Positions 46,340-57,235 of a stretch of 64,000 nt of DNA are shown piece by piece. Below the pieces are notes generated by a model. That model was not told the origin of the DNA, did not search any database, and saw only the letters and a program-made list of their open reading frames with translations. The position numbers and the translations under genes are program-made. The stretch comes from Sesamum alatum (taxonomy: Eukaryota > Streptophyta > Magnoliopsida > Lamiales > Pedaliaceae): the NCBI GenBank assembly GCA_034509735.1, contig JACGWO010000004.1, positions 17,217,395 to 17,281,394 on the forward strand, given 5' to 3'. The first letter of the stretch is position 1, and the number at the start of each line of letters is the position of its first letter.

Positions 46340-47300
46340 ACGCATAAAAAACCCTTCCTAAAACACGTTCGAGGGGTGTTCCCTCGAATCTCTCGGGCGT
46401 TCAGTGTAACTCATGAACAATAATAGCATATAAAATAATCATGGAGGCCATAGGGTTTAAAATAAAGAAGGACGAAAATAGTAAATCGGAAACCTACTGA
46501 TTGTCGTTTTCGTCTTCAAAGCGCTACTCGCGTTGTTCCCTGTTTTGCTCCAAGATGTCGTGTAGGAGACCCTCTAATTCGTACGCGCAATTATTCCAAG
46601 CCCATTAAATTAATTTCTAATAAATCTAATTTATTTGATAAATTCCTTTAATCAAATAAAAGGAATTAATTTCTTTCCAAGAAAAAGGACCCGATTAAAT
46701 CCAATTTAATCATTCCGTTTTTCCTCCAAACATTTAATTCCTCACCATACCTAAGATATAGTCTCGATGTACAGGTAAACTTAGCAATTCCTCAAGTCAA
46801 AGGACTTAACCTGAACCGTTGGAACCGGGAACTCACGTCATACCTAGTCGACCCTACTCAAGGTCCTCTGTAAGACGGTTCCCGCGAGTCACCTCAATCG
46901 GCCGCTTCCCAGCAGGCCGACCCACTAACACTGTTTTAGATGCCCCTCGTCACCCGTCGATGAAACACGACAGCAGGTGCTTAGTGCAAGTCTCAAGGGG
47001 AATCTCGGTACCTATTTTTTCGAGATTCCTTGACTTGGAGATTTCCAAACTGATTTGGCGGAAGTGATTTCATGGACCTACCTCCAAGCGTAGTCCCAGT
47101 CCCCGAAATGCGATTTCAGTCTGTGGGCTTTGTTTGTGTAGCGAACAATTATAAAGCAGATAAAGTAACCACAAACAAAGTAAGCGCCATATGAATTTCA
47201 CTTTCTTGTTCATTAATGTTTTTATCAAAACTTCGAAATTGTTCAGACATAGGTTACAATTCGCCTACCAAGATTGGCTATGTGGTCACCTATTCTAACA
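46340..47300 (-). repeat. Copia-B 5' LTR, two internal deletions
   Basis: Aligns with the shared LTR, but the parts matching about 36880-37368 (with the TATA box) and 37510-37980 are absent; joins lie near 46592 and 46740. Stem-loop at 46368-46388: TTCGAGGG, loop, CCCTCGAA. The right end TTCTAACA at 47300 is followed by G leader sequence. Confidence 0.85.
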
Positions 47301-48390
47301 GCCTCAACTGTCGCCCCCCACGACTCGTGAGATAGGGAAACAGCGAACGCATTGCTTTGTTCACAACAATGGTGCAGCTTTTCCCTAGTCCAAATGTGCC
47401 ACGATTCGTGAGACCACACTTGGGTAGTGGTAGCTTCCTCACCACATTGCTGTGAATGGAAGGCTTGAATGGATCAAAACCATTTTTGATCCAAGTCCAT
47501 CATAAGCTAATATTTTATTTGGTCCAACCAAATGAGAGTTTGTTTTGAGAATGACCGAGACCTCATCACATTAATGTCTTTGCATGCATGAATATCCAAT
47601 GCGTATTAAAGCGATAAATAAATACACTGCATGCAATAAACATAGCATAACCTTTGTTTGGATGATCACAAGCCCAACCTATGAGACCCACTGAGCCCAC
47701 AGTGAGTCTATGGTCTGTCTAAGGTGGTCCTACACTATTACAAAGAATTAACCCATTGTTATTCCAATGGACCTTGTAGCTACTCTTGTTTCGCTTTGAT
47801 GACTCACCTTGGGCCTCCGTCCAACGTGGGCTACCAACTCAGTGGGCTTGCTTTATTACGCATGAAATATAAAACCTCACCAAGATTCTAACTACTCTCA
47901 TTACATTGGAAATGACATACATGGAATAAAGGAGAAAACAAGCCTTAACATCATGAGGAAACATACCGAGATATAAAAGTGCCAAAACAAGACACACGCA
48001 GGCCCCACCCAACAATAATGTAAAAGGCATACATCCATACACAAGGTTTAGGACTTTAGTGATCATCCCATGTTGATCCAAAATATCAACGCACAATCAT
48101 ACCAAATAATTATGCTCATAATAGATATATAATATACCTACGTGATATCCAGTATAGCATGCCATAATATATGAATAATTTAGAAATTCAAATTTTTAAA
48201 TCTAATAGACATCTTCATACACAATGCATCCAATGCATGTTAAAACCCAAACTAATTAAGCAACTTAATTATAGAAAAAATCCAATTAATCTGAATTAAA
48301 TATGCAAAATTAATCCATTTTCAGAAAATATGCAGAAAAGTTCCAGAAAATCAAATTTTCAAAAGACATAAAAAGAAAATGGCACAAAAC
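47301..48390 (-). other. Copia-G leader
   Basis: Minus-strand leader homologous to those of A and B: two CACGA-N-TCGTG type dyads (47320-47332 and 47400-47412), the GCTGCACC segment between them, and an 85-codon frame at 47839-48096 in the position of the A and B leader frames. Copia-B is inserted at its left end. Confidence 0.7.
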
Positions 48391-48500
48391 AGTCCAGCCG
48401 CTGTGCCGTAGTGCCCGGCCGCACACAGACACACACGCACGCCCTCGCGGGCAGGCCACTGTCTCGCCTAGCGCACGTGGCCATGAGCGCGGCAGAAGCG
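48391..48500. repeat. Short GC-rich module of Copia-G
   Basis: About 110 bases, GC-rich, at the same place as in A and B (between the leader and the LTR end GCGTGAATATC). Much shorter and only loosely similar. Confidence 0.55.
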
Positions 48501-51500
48501 TGAATATCAAAAAGTAAACATAAATCGCATAATATATAAAAAAATCGATCCTAGGGGTGTACCCTTGAATCTCTCCCGGGCGTTCGATGTAGGATGTGTA
48601 GGTACCAAACAGTAACACATAGGACACATAGTGAAGGGTAAACGTAAATTACATGAATATAAATGTAATCGTTACCTTGTAATGTTCTTGGGTGCCGGCT
48701 ATAAGCTTTGCTCCCTTTCTTATCGACCCAAACCTGTCCACGAGATCTCAAGTTTAGAGATCCTGTAACAACGTTCACAAAACACCAGGAGAAGTCTTGA
48801 TTTCCTTGCTAGAAGAAATCAATGAACGGAACAAGCGGATCCGCCCGGGAGCACGAACGGAAGCGAATAATGCGATATTTTATACAAAACAATCCCAATG
48901 GGTGTACCCTTGGGTACTCAACCAAGCGTTCGATGTAGAATATGATAGTAAATATCAACATATCATATAGAGCACATAGATTGCAAATGAAAAAGGCTAC
49001 AAAAAATATTAAACCGAATGTTACCTTTATAAGTTTCTAGTGCATGGCTACAAGCGTTATTCCACACTCGGAAACATTCACTAAAGTTCTAATATATGAA
49101 CCCCCTAACGTAGTCCACACCACACCGAAAGAGATAACATTTTTCTTGCTTGAGAAAATGGATCTAAAAGATTATATTTAAGAAGAAATCACACTATCAC
49201 ATTAGTGTTCCTTCTGAATCTTACTTTGTTCTTCAATTGATCCTAGATCAATGAAGTAACAAATGGGATTAGAGAGTAGAGAGAGAGGGGGGCGAAAATT
49301 GTGGCTTGAGAGAGTGTAGAGAGTGTTCTTCTTTGCCTGGGAAAAGATGAATAATAAATCTCTTATGTTTGATGATAGTATATACACATATATATACTTT
49401 ATTAATGTGATTATTGGAATGTGTCTAGGTTCATCCAAGAATGTCTGGATACATTCCAATCGATCCCCGTTAATCTTCAATCAAGCCTATCATTTCATAA
49501 GGTAAGATTTAATCATACCAAGTGAGAGAGACTTCATTGGAATTGATTTGTCTCTTTCCAAAAAACACAAGTCAACTAGTCATCAAATGGCCTTACGGCC
49601 TATTTTCATGCTTCAAATGAAGCTAGAGAATTGGCCACCTTCTTATAGAAGCCCAACTTCTTCTAATTCGAAAATTGGAATTAACACCTCTCTTGTGCCA
49701 AGATTTAATAGTCCGGACTTTAATGTAACCCAATTACAAGAATCCCAAGAATTAAATCCTATTTAATTCAAGGTCCAATTAAATAATTCTCATTAATCTT
49801 TTAATCCAATTAAAAGATCCAACCTTCGATTCTCTACTCAATCGATAAATTCCATTTATCAATAAAATGAGGGCCTGATACAATATCGGTCCGTCCTTCC
49901 AATTGACAATCTTACTTATCATCCTCTGAAATTGACTCCAAGTCAATTCCTTCACCCCCTCGGTGATTTGTGTGTGGCCCTTTAGGTTCACCCTCAGCTA
50001 GACTTGAGCTTGTGTCCAACAGGAACCAGTCACCATGGGTGGCCGTCTAGCAACGGTCGATGGCACTAGAGACTAGGTGAATATTGATGTGAATATTTAG
50101 GTGCCGATTTCGTAAGGTTACAGTCCCTTCGTCTACTATCTACCATCTCCCAGCCTTAGTCTAGAGTATGAAATTGGGTGTCGGTTCTCATCCTTGACTA
50201 GGCATCTATGCTTAATACTCGAGACTACGCATGCCTCATTGCATTGACGCAAGAAACCATTTCTTGCTCGATCAACCACTGTGGTTTAAGCAACATGAAC
50301 GTGTCTCTGAACGCATAGGAGATATCTCTATCACATACTGATAGGGAACGGATCCTCTTCTTGAAACCCACCGTCCTCGCTACACAATCTGACTGTGCTG
50401 GACAAGGCCTACAATGAACATGTCCGCGACATGATCACCTCTCGCCAGATCCAAGATACAGCCATCGTGTGCACGTGACTGCCGTGGTTCCTCAAGTCTG
50501 AGGATTACTCCTGTACTATCAGAATTGGGGAAAACCAATCATACCAACCAAGCCTCCATGTGAGTCAGCTCACTCGGCTCGACCCTAGTCGACCAACCAA
50601 TCAAGATCGTATAGGCATCCCACGCCTCTCACCGATGAAACACGACACTTATCCAATGAATACGACTCTTGATGCCCTGTCTCGAGGTCATCGACTTGGA
50701 ACGTTTCAGACCCAACCCTTTATCAGTTGGTTTCATAACCACCATCCAATGCATGGCCCGAATGCATGAGTTGTTAACGTGGTCTGTGGGCTTTTTTGTG
50801 ATATATGTAAAACGACATTTAACATATGAAAATGAGCACAACAAAGATAATATCAATGGTAATGAGTACTCATTTTATTCATTACATAATATTACATTAC
50901 ACCAAGTTTTCAAATAGATTACAAAATGCCAAATCAATTGGCTTTCTGGTCACCTATTCTAACAATCAAGCCTTGGAAGAAAATGAGATTGAAAGGACTA
51001 TACTATGAGATTAGTATATTCTCTTCGATCAAGCCTTGTTTTTCAATTGATTCTAGATCAAGAAGAACAAAGCCTAGGGATAGGGACAGAGAGAGGGTCG
51101 ATCGAGAGCCATAGAGGGAGAGGGCAAGTATGTATTCTAAGAGTCTTGAATGGTTTAGACATAAAAATATATAACTAATGGGATGGTAGAATTATGTGTG
51201 GATCCATTGAGATGTGTTTAGATGTATTCTAATCATCCCATCAATCAAATCTGATTTATTAATTAGTGTAAGCCCAATACAATATTGGGTGATCCATCCA
51301 ATGGACTATCTCATGTAAAAATAATTCAGTTATTTATCATCTTCTGGAATTAAATCCCAGTTAAGTCCTTCACCTTCTCTGTGATTTGTGTGTGACTCTT
51401 TACGTTTACCCTCATCTAGACTTGGTCTAGTGTCCAACCCAAGCCCATCGTCATGGATGTCCATCTAGCAACAGTTTATGTAACTAGAGACTAGGTGAAT

Positions 51501-52415
51501 GTTGGAGTGAACATTTAAGCTCTTGATTATCATACGGGTACGGTCCTTCCGTCTACTATCTTTCAATCTAAGTCTAGGGTATGGAATCGGGTGTCGGTTT
51601 TCATTTGGGACTAGGCAGCTAGGCTTGACACTCAAGACTACATTCGCTTCATTGCGTCGAAAACCATTTCCCACTCGATCAATCACTGTGGCCACAGTTT
51701 CAGAGAGCATGAATGCGTCACCAAGTGCATAGGAGATACTACTGTCACATACTGACAAGGGACGGATCTTTGCCTAAACAGACCGTCCTTGCTACACACT
51801 TTGACTGCACTAAATAAGGCTTATGATTAACATGTCATGACATGAATACCTCTTGCCAGATCTAAGATAGATCCATCATGTGTACGCGATTGCCATGGCT
51901 CCTCAAGTCCGAGGACTACTCCCTTACTATCAGAGTTGGGGAACTCCATCATACTGACTAATCCACAAGGCTTCCATACGATGATTCCCCGTGAATTAGT
52001 TCAATTAGCTCGACCCATGGTCAACCAACCCACTAAGATAATATAGACGTCCAACGTCTGTCGCCGATGAAACGCGAAACTCATCCAATGAATACGATGC
52101 GCAAGTCTCAGTAGGAGACTCGATGCATTGTCTCGAGGTCCTTGACTTGGAATGTTTCAGACTCAACCCTTATCAGTTGGTTTTGATAACCACCATCGAA
52201 TGTGTGGTCCAACTGCACGGTTTGTGAACGTGGTCTGTTAGCTTTTTTGCTATGTTGATAACAGTACAAACATAATGAAATGGGCAAAACAAAGGTAAGG
52301 CCAAATAATGAATACTCATTTTATTTATTATATATAATATTACATTACAAAGAGTTTTGGCAAATAGATTATATAAAGGCCAATCTAATTGGGTTTCTAG
52401 TCACCTATTCTAACA
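48501..52415 (-). repeat. Copia-G 5' LTR, split by solo LTR-3
   Basis: LTR parts 48501-48822 and 50970-52415, joined by the ATCAA target duplication. The left part aligns with 30376-30740. Right end CCTATTCTAACA at 52415. Total without the insert about 1.77 kb. Confidence 0.85.
48823..50964 (-). repeat. Solo LTR-3 (2142 bp)
   Basis: Minus strand TGTTAGAATAGGTGACCAG to GCTTGTTCCGTTCA. The target duplication ATCAA is exact at 48818-48822 and 50965-50969. Related to the LTR of D. The stem-loop (CCCAAGGG, TACAC, CCATTGGG on the minus strand) has one mismatch. Confidence 0.92.
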
Positions 52416-53722
52416 ATAAGAAGACAAATTCAACTTTGCTTCTTCAAGAAGACAAATTCAACTTTTCTTCTTCATTTTCAAGAAGACAAGTTCAATTTTG
52501 CTTCTTCATATGAAAACAACTTCAAGCTTGCTTCTTCAAGAAGACGAATTCAATTTTGCTTCTTTGTCTTATCCATAATTAATCCAATTAATTATTTCCA
52601 AGAATTCCATCATGGATTTGTGTTTAACCCTTTAGGTTCGCTAATCAACTAGACTTGGGTTTGTATCACATATACATTTTAATTAGAAACTTATGTGCAT
52701 TAGATTAATTAGATCATATCATAATTAATCACCCTCAATTTACTGCTTAATTTGAGGGTACCCGTCACCATAGGTGGCCATCTAGCAATGGTACATGACA
52801 CTAGAGAATAGGTGAATTATTGCATAAACTTATAAGCCACACGTACCATGCAGATATGGTTGTTCTACCACCACCCTCCCGATCTAAGTCTAGGACATGG
52901 AATTATACCAGTTCCCATTATTGACTTTGATGTTTATGTATCAGTTCAACAAGTTATGCTTCACATTTTATCAATATAGGAAAACTCTTTTTTCCTATTT
53001 GATCAACAACCATGACCATGGACTTCAAGGAATGCATACTGTAGAGAACATAGGAGGTTCATTATCATCCCATGATAAGCAACAGATCCTATCTTGGAAC
53101 TCACCAACCTTCATGCATGCTTCAACTATGTCTGAAATATGACAGTAAAGTAGTCCAGGATAAAACTTGAGACTACATTGGATATGATGTAGTCATAGCC
53201 ATTCTATGCACAAGGTTACTGTGGAACCTCAAGTCCAAGGACTAGTTACTACACTATCGTAGCATAGGAGTTCTAGTCATACTGATCATGCCACACAAGG
53301 TTTTAATATGACAACTCATGCGAGTCAGTTCAGTGCACTTGATAACTCTTTATCAAGAATCCACTAAAGTGCATAAACGATATACGTCTTTGTATATGAA
53401 ACTCGACAATCATCAAATGAATGCATCACTTAGAGCAAGTCTCTAAGGAATGGTCGATGCTCCACCTCCACCGATTCAATGAGTTGGAACATTTTAGATT
53501 AAACCATAGAGATTGATTTCATGGTCACCATCATATGCGTGAGCTAATCCCATAGCATAATGATATAAGGACTTCAACCAAATGCATATATGAATATAAT
53601 ACTTAAAGCATGTGATGAAGATGGCCTATGAACATTTCAAAATCAACATTTTATTGAAAAAAAATCATCTAGAATAGTTACAAAGAGCTAATCAATTGCC
53701 GTGATGACCACCTATTCTAATA
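52416..53722 (-). repeat. Copia-F 3' LTR, proximal part
   Basis: Resumes the CTTCTTC-rich repeats at the ATAAG duplication and ends CCTATTCTAATA at 53722 (TAACA changed to TAATA). Includes the LTR motif CACCATAGGTGGCCATCTAG at about 52770. Confidence 0.8.
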
Positions 53723-54967
53723 ATCTCCCACTTGACCTAAAGTCAGTTGCCCATATTCTTAATCCCATCTTCTCAATATGTTGAGTTTGAACAATCTGTG
53801 ACACTAGCTTTATAAGCGGGTCTGATATACTCTCTGTTGATGTAACGCGATCAACAACCACGTCACCTCTTCCTACCATCTCTTTGATTAGATGGTAGCT
53901 TCTAATTATGTTTTTGGATTTGTGACGAGGTCTTGGCTCCTGTGTTTGCGGAATAGCCCCGTTGCAATAATAAAGTATAACTACGGGCTTGGCGATGCTA
54001 GACACTTCACCCAACTTTTGGATATAATTTTTCATCCAAATAGCCTCATTTGCGGCTTCAAAAGTTACAATGTGTTCTACTTCCGTTATGGAATCTTGTA
54101 TTGCATCCTGCTTAGAACTTTTCCAACTAGCAGCTCCTCCATTCAAGTTGGAATACATAACCAGATTGAGACTTAGCGTCATCCACATTCGATTGGAAGC
54201 TGGCATTAGTATGCCCTTCCAATATCAATTCTCCATCACCATATACCAATCCTTAGTTCTTCTCAAGTATTTAAAGAAATTTTTACAACAGTCTAGTGAT
54301 CGTGACCAACACATGCCTGACAGGGGCTTGTAACACTTATAACATAAGCAATATTAGGCTCGTACATTCAACAACATATTGTATGCTACCAACAACAGAA
54401 GCATAGGGAATTTCTGATATTTTCTTAACTTCCTCATCAGTCTTGGGAGACTGAGTCTTAGAGAGTTTAATGTCATGCGAAGGAAACTCTTTTTGACTCA
54501 TCCATCTTGAACCTTTTCAAGATTTTATCAATGTACGAGACTTAGGTCATTCCTAACATCCTTTTAAAACTATTTCTATAGATCTTTGTCCCAAGAATAT
54601 ATGAAGCGTCATCCAAGTCCTTCATGGAGAATTGAGTAGATAACCATATTTTATTGTGAGCTAACATTTTAACATCATTCCCGATGAGTAAAATATCGTC
54701 CACACAAAGCATAAGGAACACAATAGACCTTCCACTAACCTTTTTATATACACAGGGATCATATTCGTTTTTTACGAAATCATAACATTTTATAATCTCA
54801 TCAAAACGAATGTTCCAACTTTAGTATGCCTGCTTGAGTCCATAAATGGATCTCTAGGGTTTGCAAACTTTTTGCTCTTCTCCTTTGGATGTAGAACCTA
54901 TGGTTGAGCCATATAGATATCTTCCTCAATGAATCCATTAAGGAATGTAATTTTCACATTAATTTGT
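53723..54967 (-). pseudogene. Copia-F RNase H and reverse transcriptase palm
   Basis: Minus strand. The polypurine tract (AAGTGGGAGAT, minus) adjoins the LTR. 53712-54206 encodes RNase H: AASWKSSKQDAIQDS, VEHIVTFEAANEAIWMKNYI, GRGDVVVDRVTSTESISDPL. About 54675-54720 holds the polymerase active site, but the tyrosine codon is changed to give CVDD. Stops are frequent. More diverged from A than B and E are. Confidence 0.82.
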
Positions 54968-55220
54968 CATATCTCGTAGTCATAATATGTTGCTATGTCA
55001 AACAAGATTCTTATGGATTTTGCCATAGCGATGGGCGAATAGGTTTCCTCAAAGTCCACAACAGGCCTTTGAGTGTAACTTTTTGCCACCAATCGGGCCT
55101 TAAAGGTTGAAACTTCTCCTTTGGCTCTAATCTTTCTCTTGTAGACCCATTTGCACCAAACGGGCCTAATTCCCTTAGGTGGGTCGACCAAGGTCCATAA
55201 CTAGTTGGAGTTCATGGAAT
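54967..55220 (-). pseudogene. Copia-F reverse transcriptase, N-terminal part
   Basis: Minus strand: MVDPPKGIRPVWCKWVYKRK, TFKARLVAKSYTQRPVVDFE, TYSPIAMAKSIRILFDIATY. Upstream gag, protease and integrase are deleted: 5' LTR sequence starts within about 30 bases. Confidence 0.85.
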
Positions 55221-56858
55221 TCTAAGTTGGTGGAAGAAACAAATTCCTTCTCTGAATCCATTCACTTAGAGGATTCAAGTGTAGAACTCCTCTTACTAGA
55301 AAAGGTCTAAGTTGGTGGAAGAAATAAATTCCAAAATACACTATTAATTAGTATATCCATATTTTCCTTATTCTCAACTTGAATATCGAACTTATGTCAT
55401 GGAGAAGAAGGGATACAATCAGATTTTCTACTTAGAGAAAAACAATGGGCGAGAGACAGAGTCAAAGAGAGCACGCACCCTCAAATATGGATGTGCATCC
55501 GTGTATATATTTTTGTGGAGAGATGAAGTGTATGTGAATTGTTACAAGGACAAAATCAACCACTAACCCATTTCATCACTGCTGTTCACGTCTCCTGAAT
55601 GTTGCACTTGTGCAAATCTCGTGGTGGCTGAGTGGTCTCTCCAAGAGTCCACTCGACCACTATCTCTCATCTTTGACTTGGCTCAACCAAGTGGTGGCTA
55701 GGGTTTGTATAATATTTGGATCGGGTTAGGTGTCATACGTCTCTGTTTATGAAACTCGACAATCATCAATGAATGTATGATTTAGTGCAAGTCTCTAAGA
55801 AATGATCGATTTCCCATCTAGATCGATTCATCGACTTGAAACATTTTAGACAAAATCATAGAGATTGATTTCATGGTCGCCATCATATGTGCGGTCAATC
55901 CTATAACATAATAATTTAAGGGCTTCAAATGCATATATAAATAGAAAAAAAAATGCAATTTACACCCTTGTGTTAAGGGAAATGTGCAATTTACCCCCTA
56001 TGAGAAATAAAATAGCAATTTATCCCCTTGTGTTATTAGAAATAGAGCAAAATACCCCCTAGACCCCGCGTTGCACTACACGAGCATTTACTGCATTTGG
56101 GCATAGTTTTTACCAATAAAATATTATTTTACGTTATTTATAAAAAATAATATTTAATATTTAAATATATTATATATAAAGAATATATAGATATATATAT
56201 ATATATATGTATAAATCCTCCTTCCTCTTTCCCTCTATTGCGCCCTCTCATCTCCCCCCCCCCCCCCCCCCCCCCCTCACCCCCTCCTTGTCAGGGTCCT
56301 CCCAATTCCGCAACCCCATCGCGCACCCCCTCTTCCTTCCCCCCCCCCACCCCCCCACCCCCAAATATATGTATATATTTATAAATATAACTTATTATAA
56401 TATAACTATTTTTAATTCTATTTTTTCTTAAATCTAAACTGTTAATTTTAAATTCAATAAAATTTTAACAATTGATCTATTATATAAATTTGGACTTTAA
56501 ATTGAGATCAATCCAACAGTTCTTAAATTAGAGCAGAAATGTTATCTTAAATTAAAAATTAAAAAACAAAAAATAAAAAAATTACGTGTGTAACAGATGA
56601 AACACGTCAAGGTGGTGTTTGCTTCATTTCTAAGAACATGAAGGGATAAAGTGTTGTTTTTTTTCACAAGGGGGTAAATTTCTCTTTTTTATTAACACAT
56701 TGGGGTAAATTGCATTTAGCCCTATATAAGTATAATTTTTAAAGCTTATGATGAAGATGGCCTAACAACATTTTTAAACTAACATTTTATTTAAAAAAAT
56801 CGTCTAGAATAGTTTACAAAGAGCCAATCAATTGGCTTGAAGGTTACCTATTCTAACA
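55221..56858 (-). repeat. Copia-F 5' LTR, truncated and holding a MITE
   Basis: Aligns with 53380-53722 at its right part (GTCATGGTCGCCATCATATG-type motifs) and ends TTCTAACA at 56858. CTAAGTTGGTGGAAGAAA occurs twice (about 55223 and 55307). The U5 end and part of U3 are missing. The MITE 55943-56722 is inside. Confidence 0.75.
55943..56722. mobile_element. MITE-like element with 9-bp target duplication
   Basis: 780 bases. Ends AATGCAATTTACACCCTTGT (left) and, reverse complement, GGGCTAAATGCAATTTACCC (right), with further inverted similarity for about 70 bases. Target duplication TATATAAAT (55934-55942) and TATATAAGT (56723-56731), 8 of 9. Holds an AT microsatellite (56188-56206) and C tracts (56254-56276, 56340-56361). 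No coding sequence. Confidence 0.72.
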
Positions 56859-57235
56859 ATCATCATCTTTTGAAAAGTTGTCGAAAGATCTTCTTGAGCA
56901 ACAGTTAAATGAAGGCAAAGGATATCTACAAGATGCCCAAGCTAAAAAGAGCAAAGAAGTTTCCCGATTCTGATCCACTATGGACGAGTTGGAGCATATT
57001 GACAAGGAGCTTGTGGATTTGAAGGAACGAAGAAAGAACTTGTATGCATCTTTGAAATGGCAAAACCAACTTCGTCATAATGCTCAAACTGAAGCTAGAA
57101 GTTGCAACAAATGAAAATACTTCCTAACTCAATGAGGAAGTAATTGAGAATTTGGAGACTTCAAAAGCAAACTGAGAAACCCTCAAGGAAGAGTTAAATA
57201 ATTTGAGTCCTTTTGCTTGAGATCTGTTTAGGACT
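56859..57235 (+). pseudogene. PMD-family pseudogene, piece 4 (C-terminal coiled coil)
   Basis: Starts SSFEKLSKDLLEQQLNEG and runs GYLQDAQAKKSKEVSRF, stop, STMDELEHIDKELVDLKERR, KNLYASLKWQNQLRHNAQTE. It is rich in K, E, L and Q with heptad spacing, so a coiled coil. It ends near SPFA, stop. This is the usual C terminus of the PMD proteins and fits directly to AYDEARS at the end of piece 3, 27 kb away. Confidence 0.65.

Larger units (their letters stand above)
38541..47300 (-). mobile_element. Copia-B (minus), interrupted by D
   Basis: Minus-strand copia closely related to Copia-A. 5' LTR 46340-47300, GC-rich module, leader, gag, protease, integrase, part of reverse transcriptase, [D 38983-41395], end of RNase H, then the shared LTR as 3' LTR. 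Protease-integrase is one open frame of 375 codons. The gag start codon is changed to ATT, and the polymerase active site is deleted at the D junction. Confidence 0.88.
30376..52415 (-). mobile_element. Copia-G with nested elements E, B, D and solo LTR-3
   Basis: Minus-strand element inserted in the Copia-F 3' LTR. The target duplication ATAAG is exact at 30371-30375 and 52416-52420. Left end TGAAGGAAGTGGATCCG, right end CCTATTCTAACA. What remains of G: part of the 3' LTR (30376-31044), the leader (47301-48390), a GC-rich module (48391-48500) and the 5' LTR (48501-52415, holding solo LTR-3). Its gag-pol has been replaced by the E-B array. Confidence 0.85.
29481..56858 (-). mobile_element. Copia-F with all nested elements (27.4 kb)
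   Basis: Outer element of the nest, minus strand. Its 3' LTR is 29481-53722, interrupted by Copia-G (30376-52415). A polymerase and RNase H remnant lies at 53723-55200. A truncated 5' LTR lies at about 55220-56858. Left end TGTTAGCTTCG (minus ...TAACA), right end ...TTCTAACA. The flanks are AGATC (left) and ATCAT (right), which do not match as a 5-bp duplication. Insertion into the PMD gene is supported because the coding sequence resumes on the right. Confidence 0.8.

Noticed and set aside
29476..56863. Target duplication for Copia-F
   Set aside because: AGATC and ATCAT do not match; ATC is common to both but that is too short to claim.
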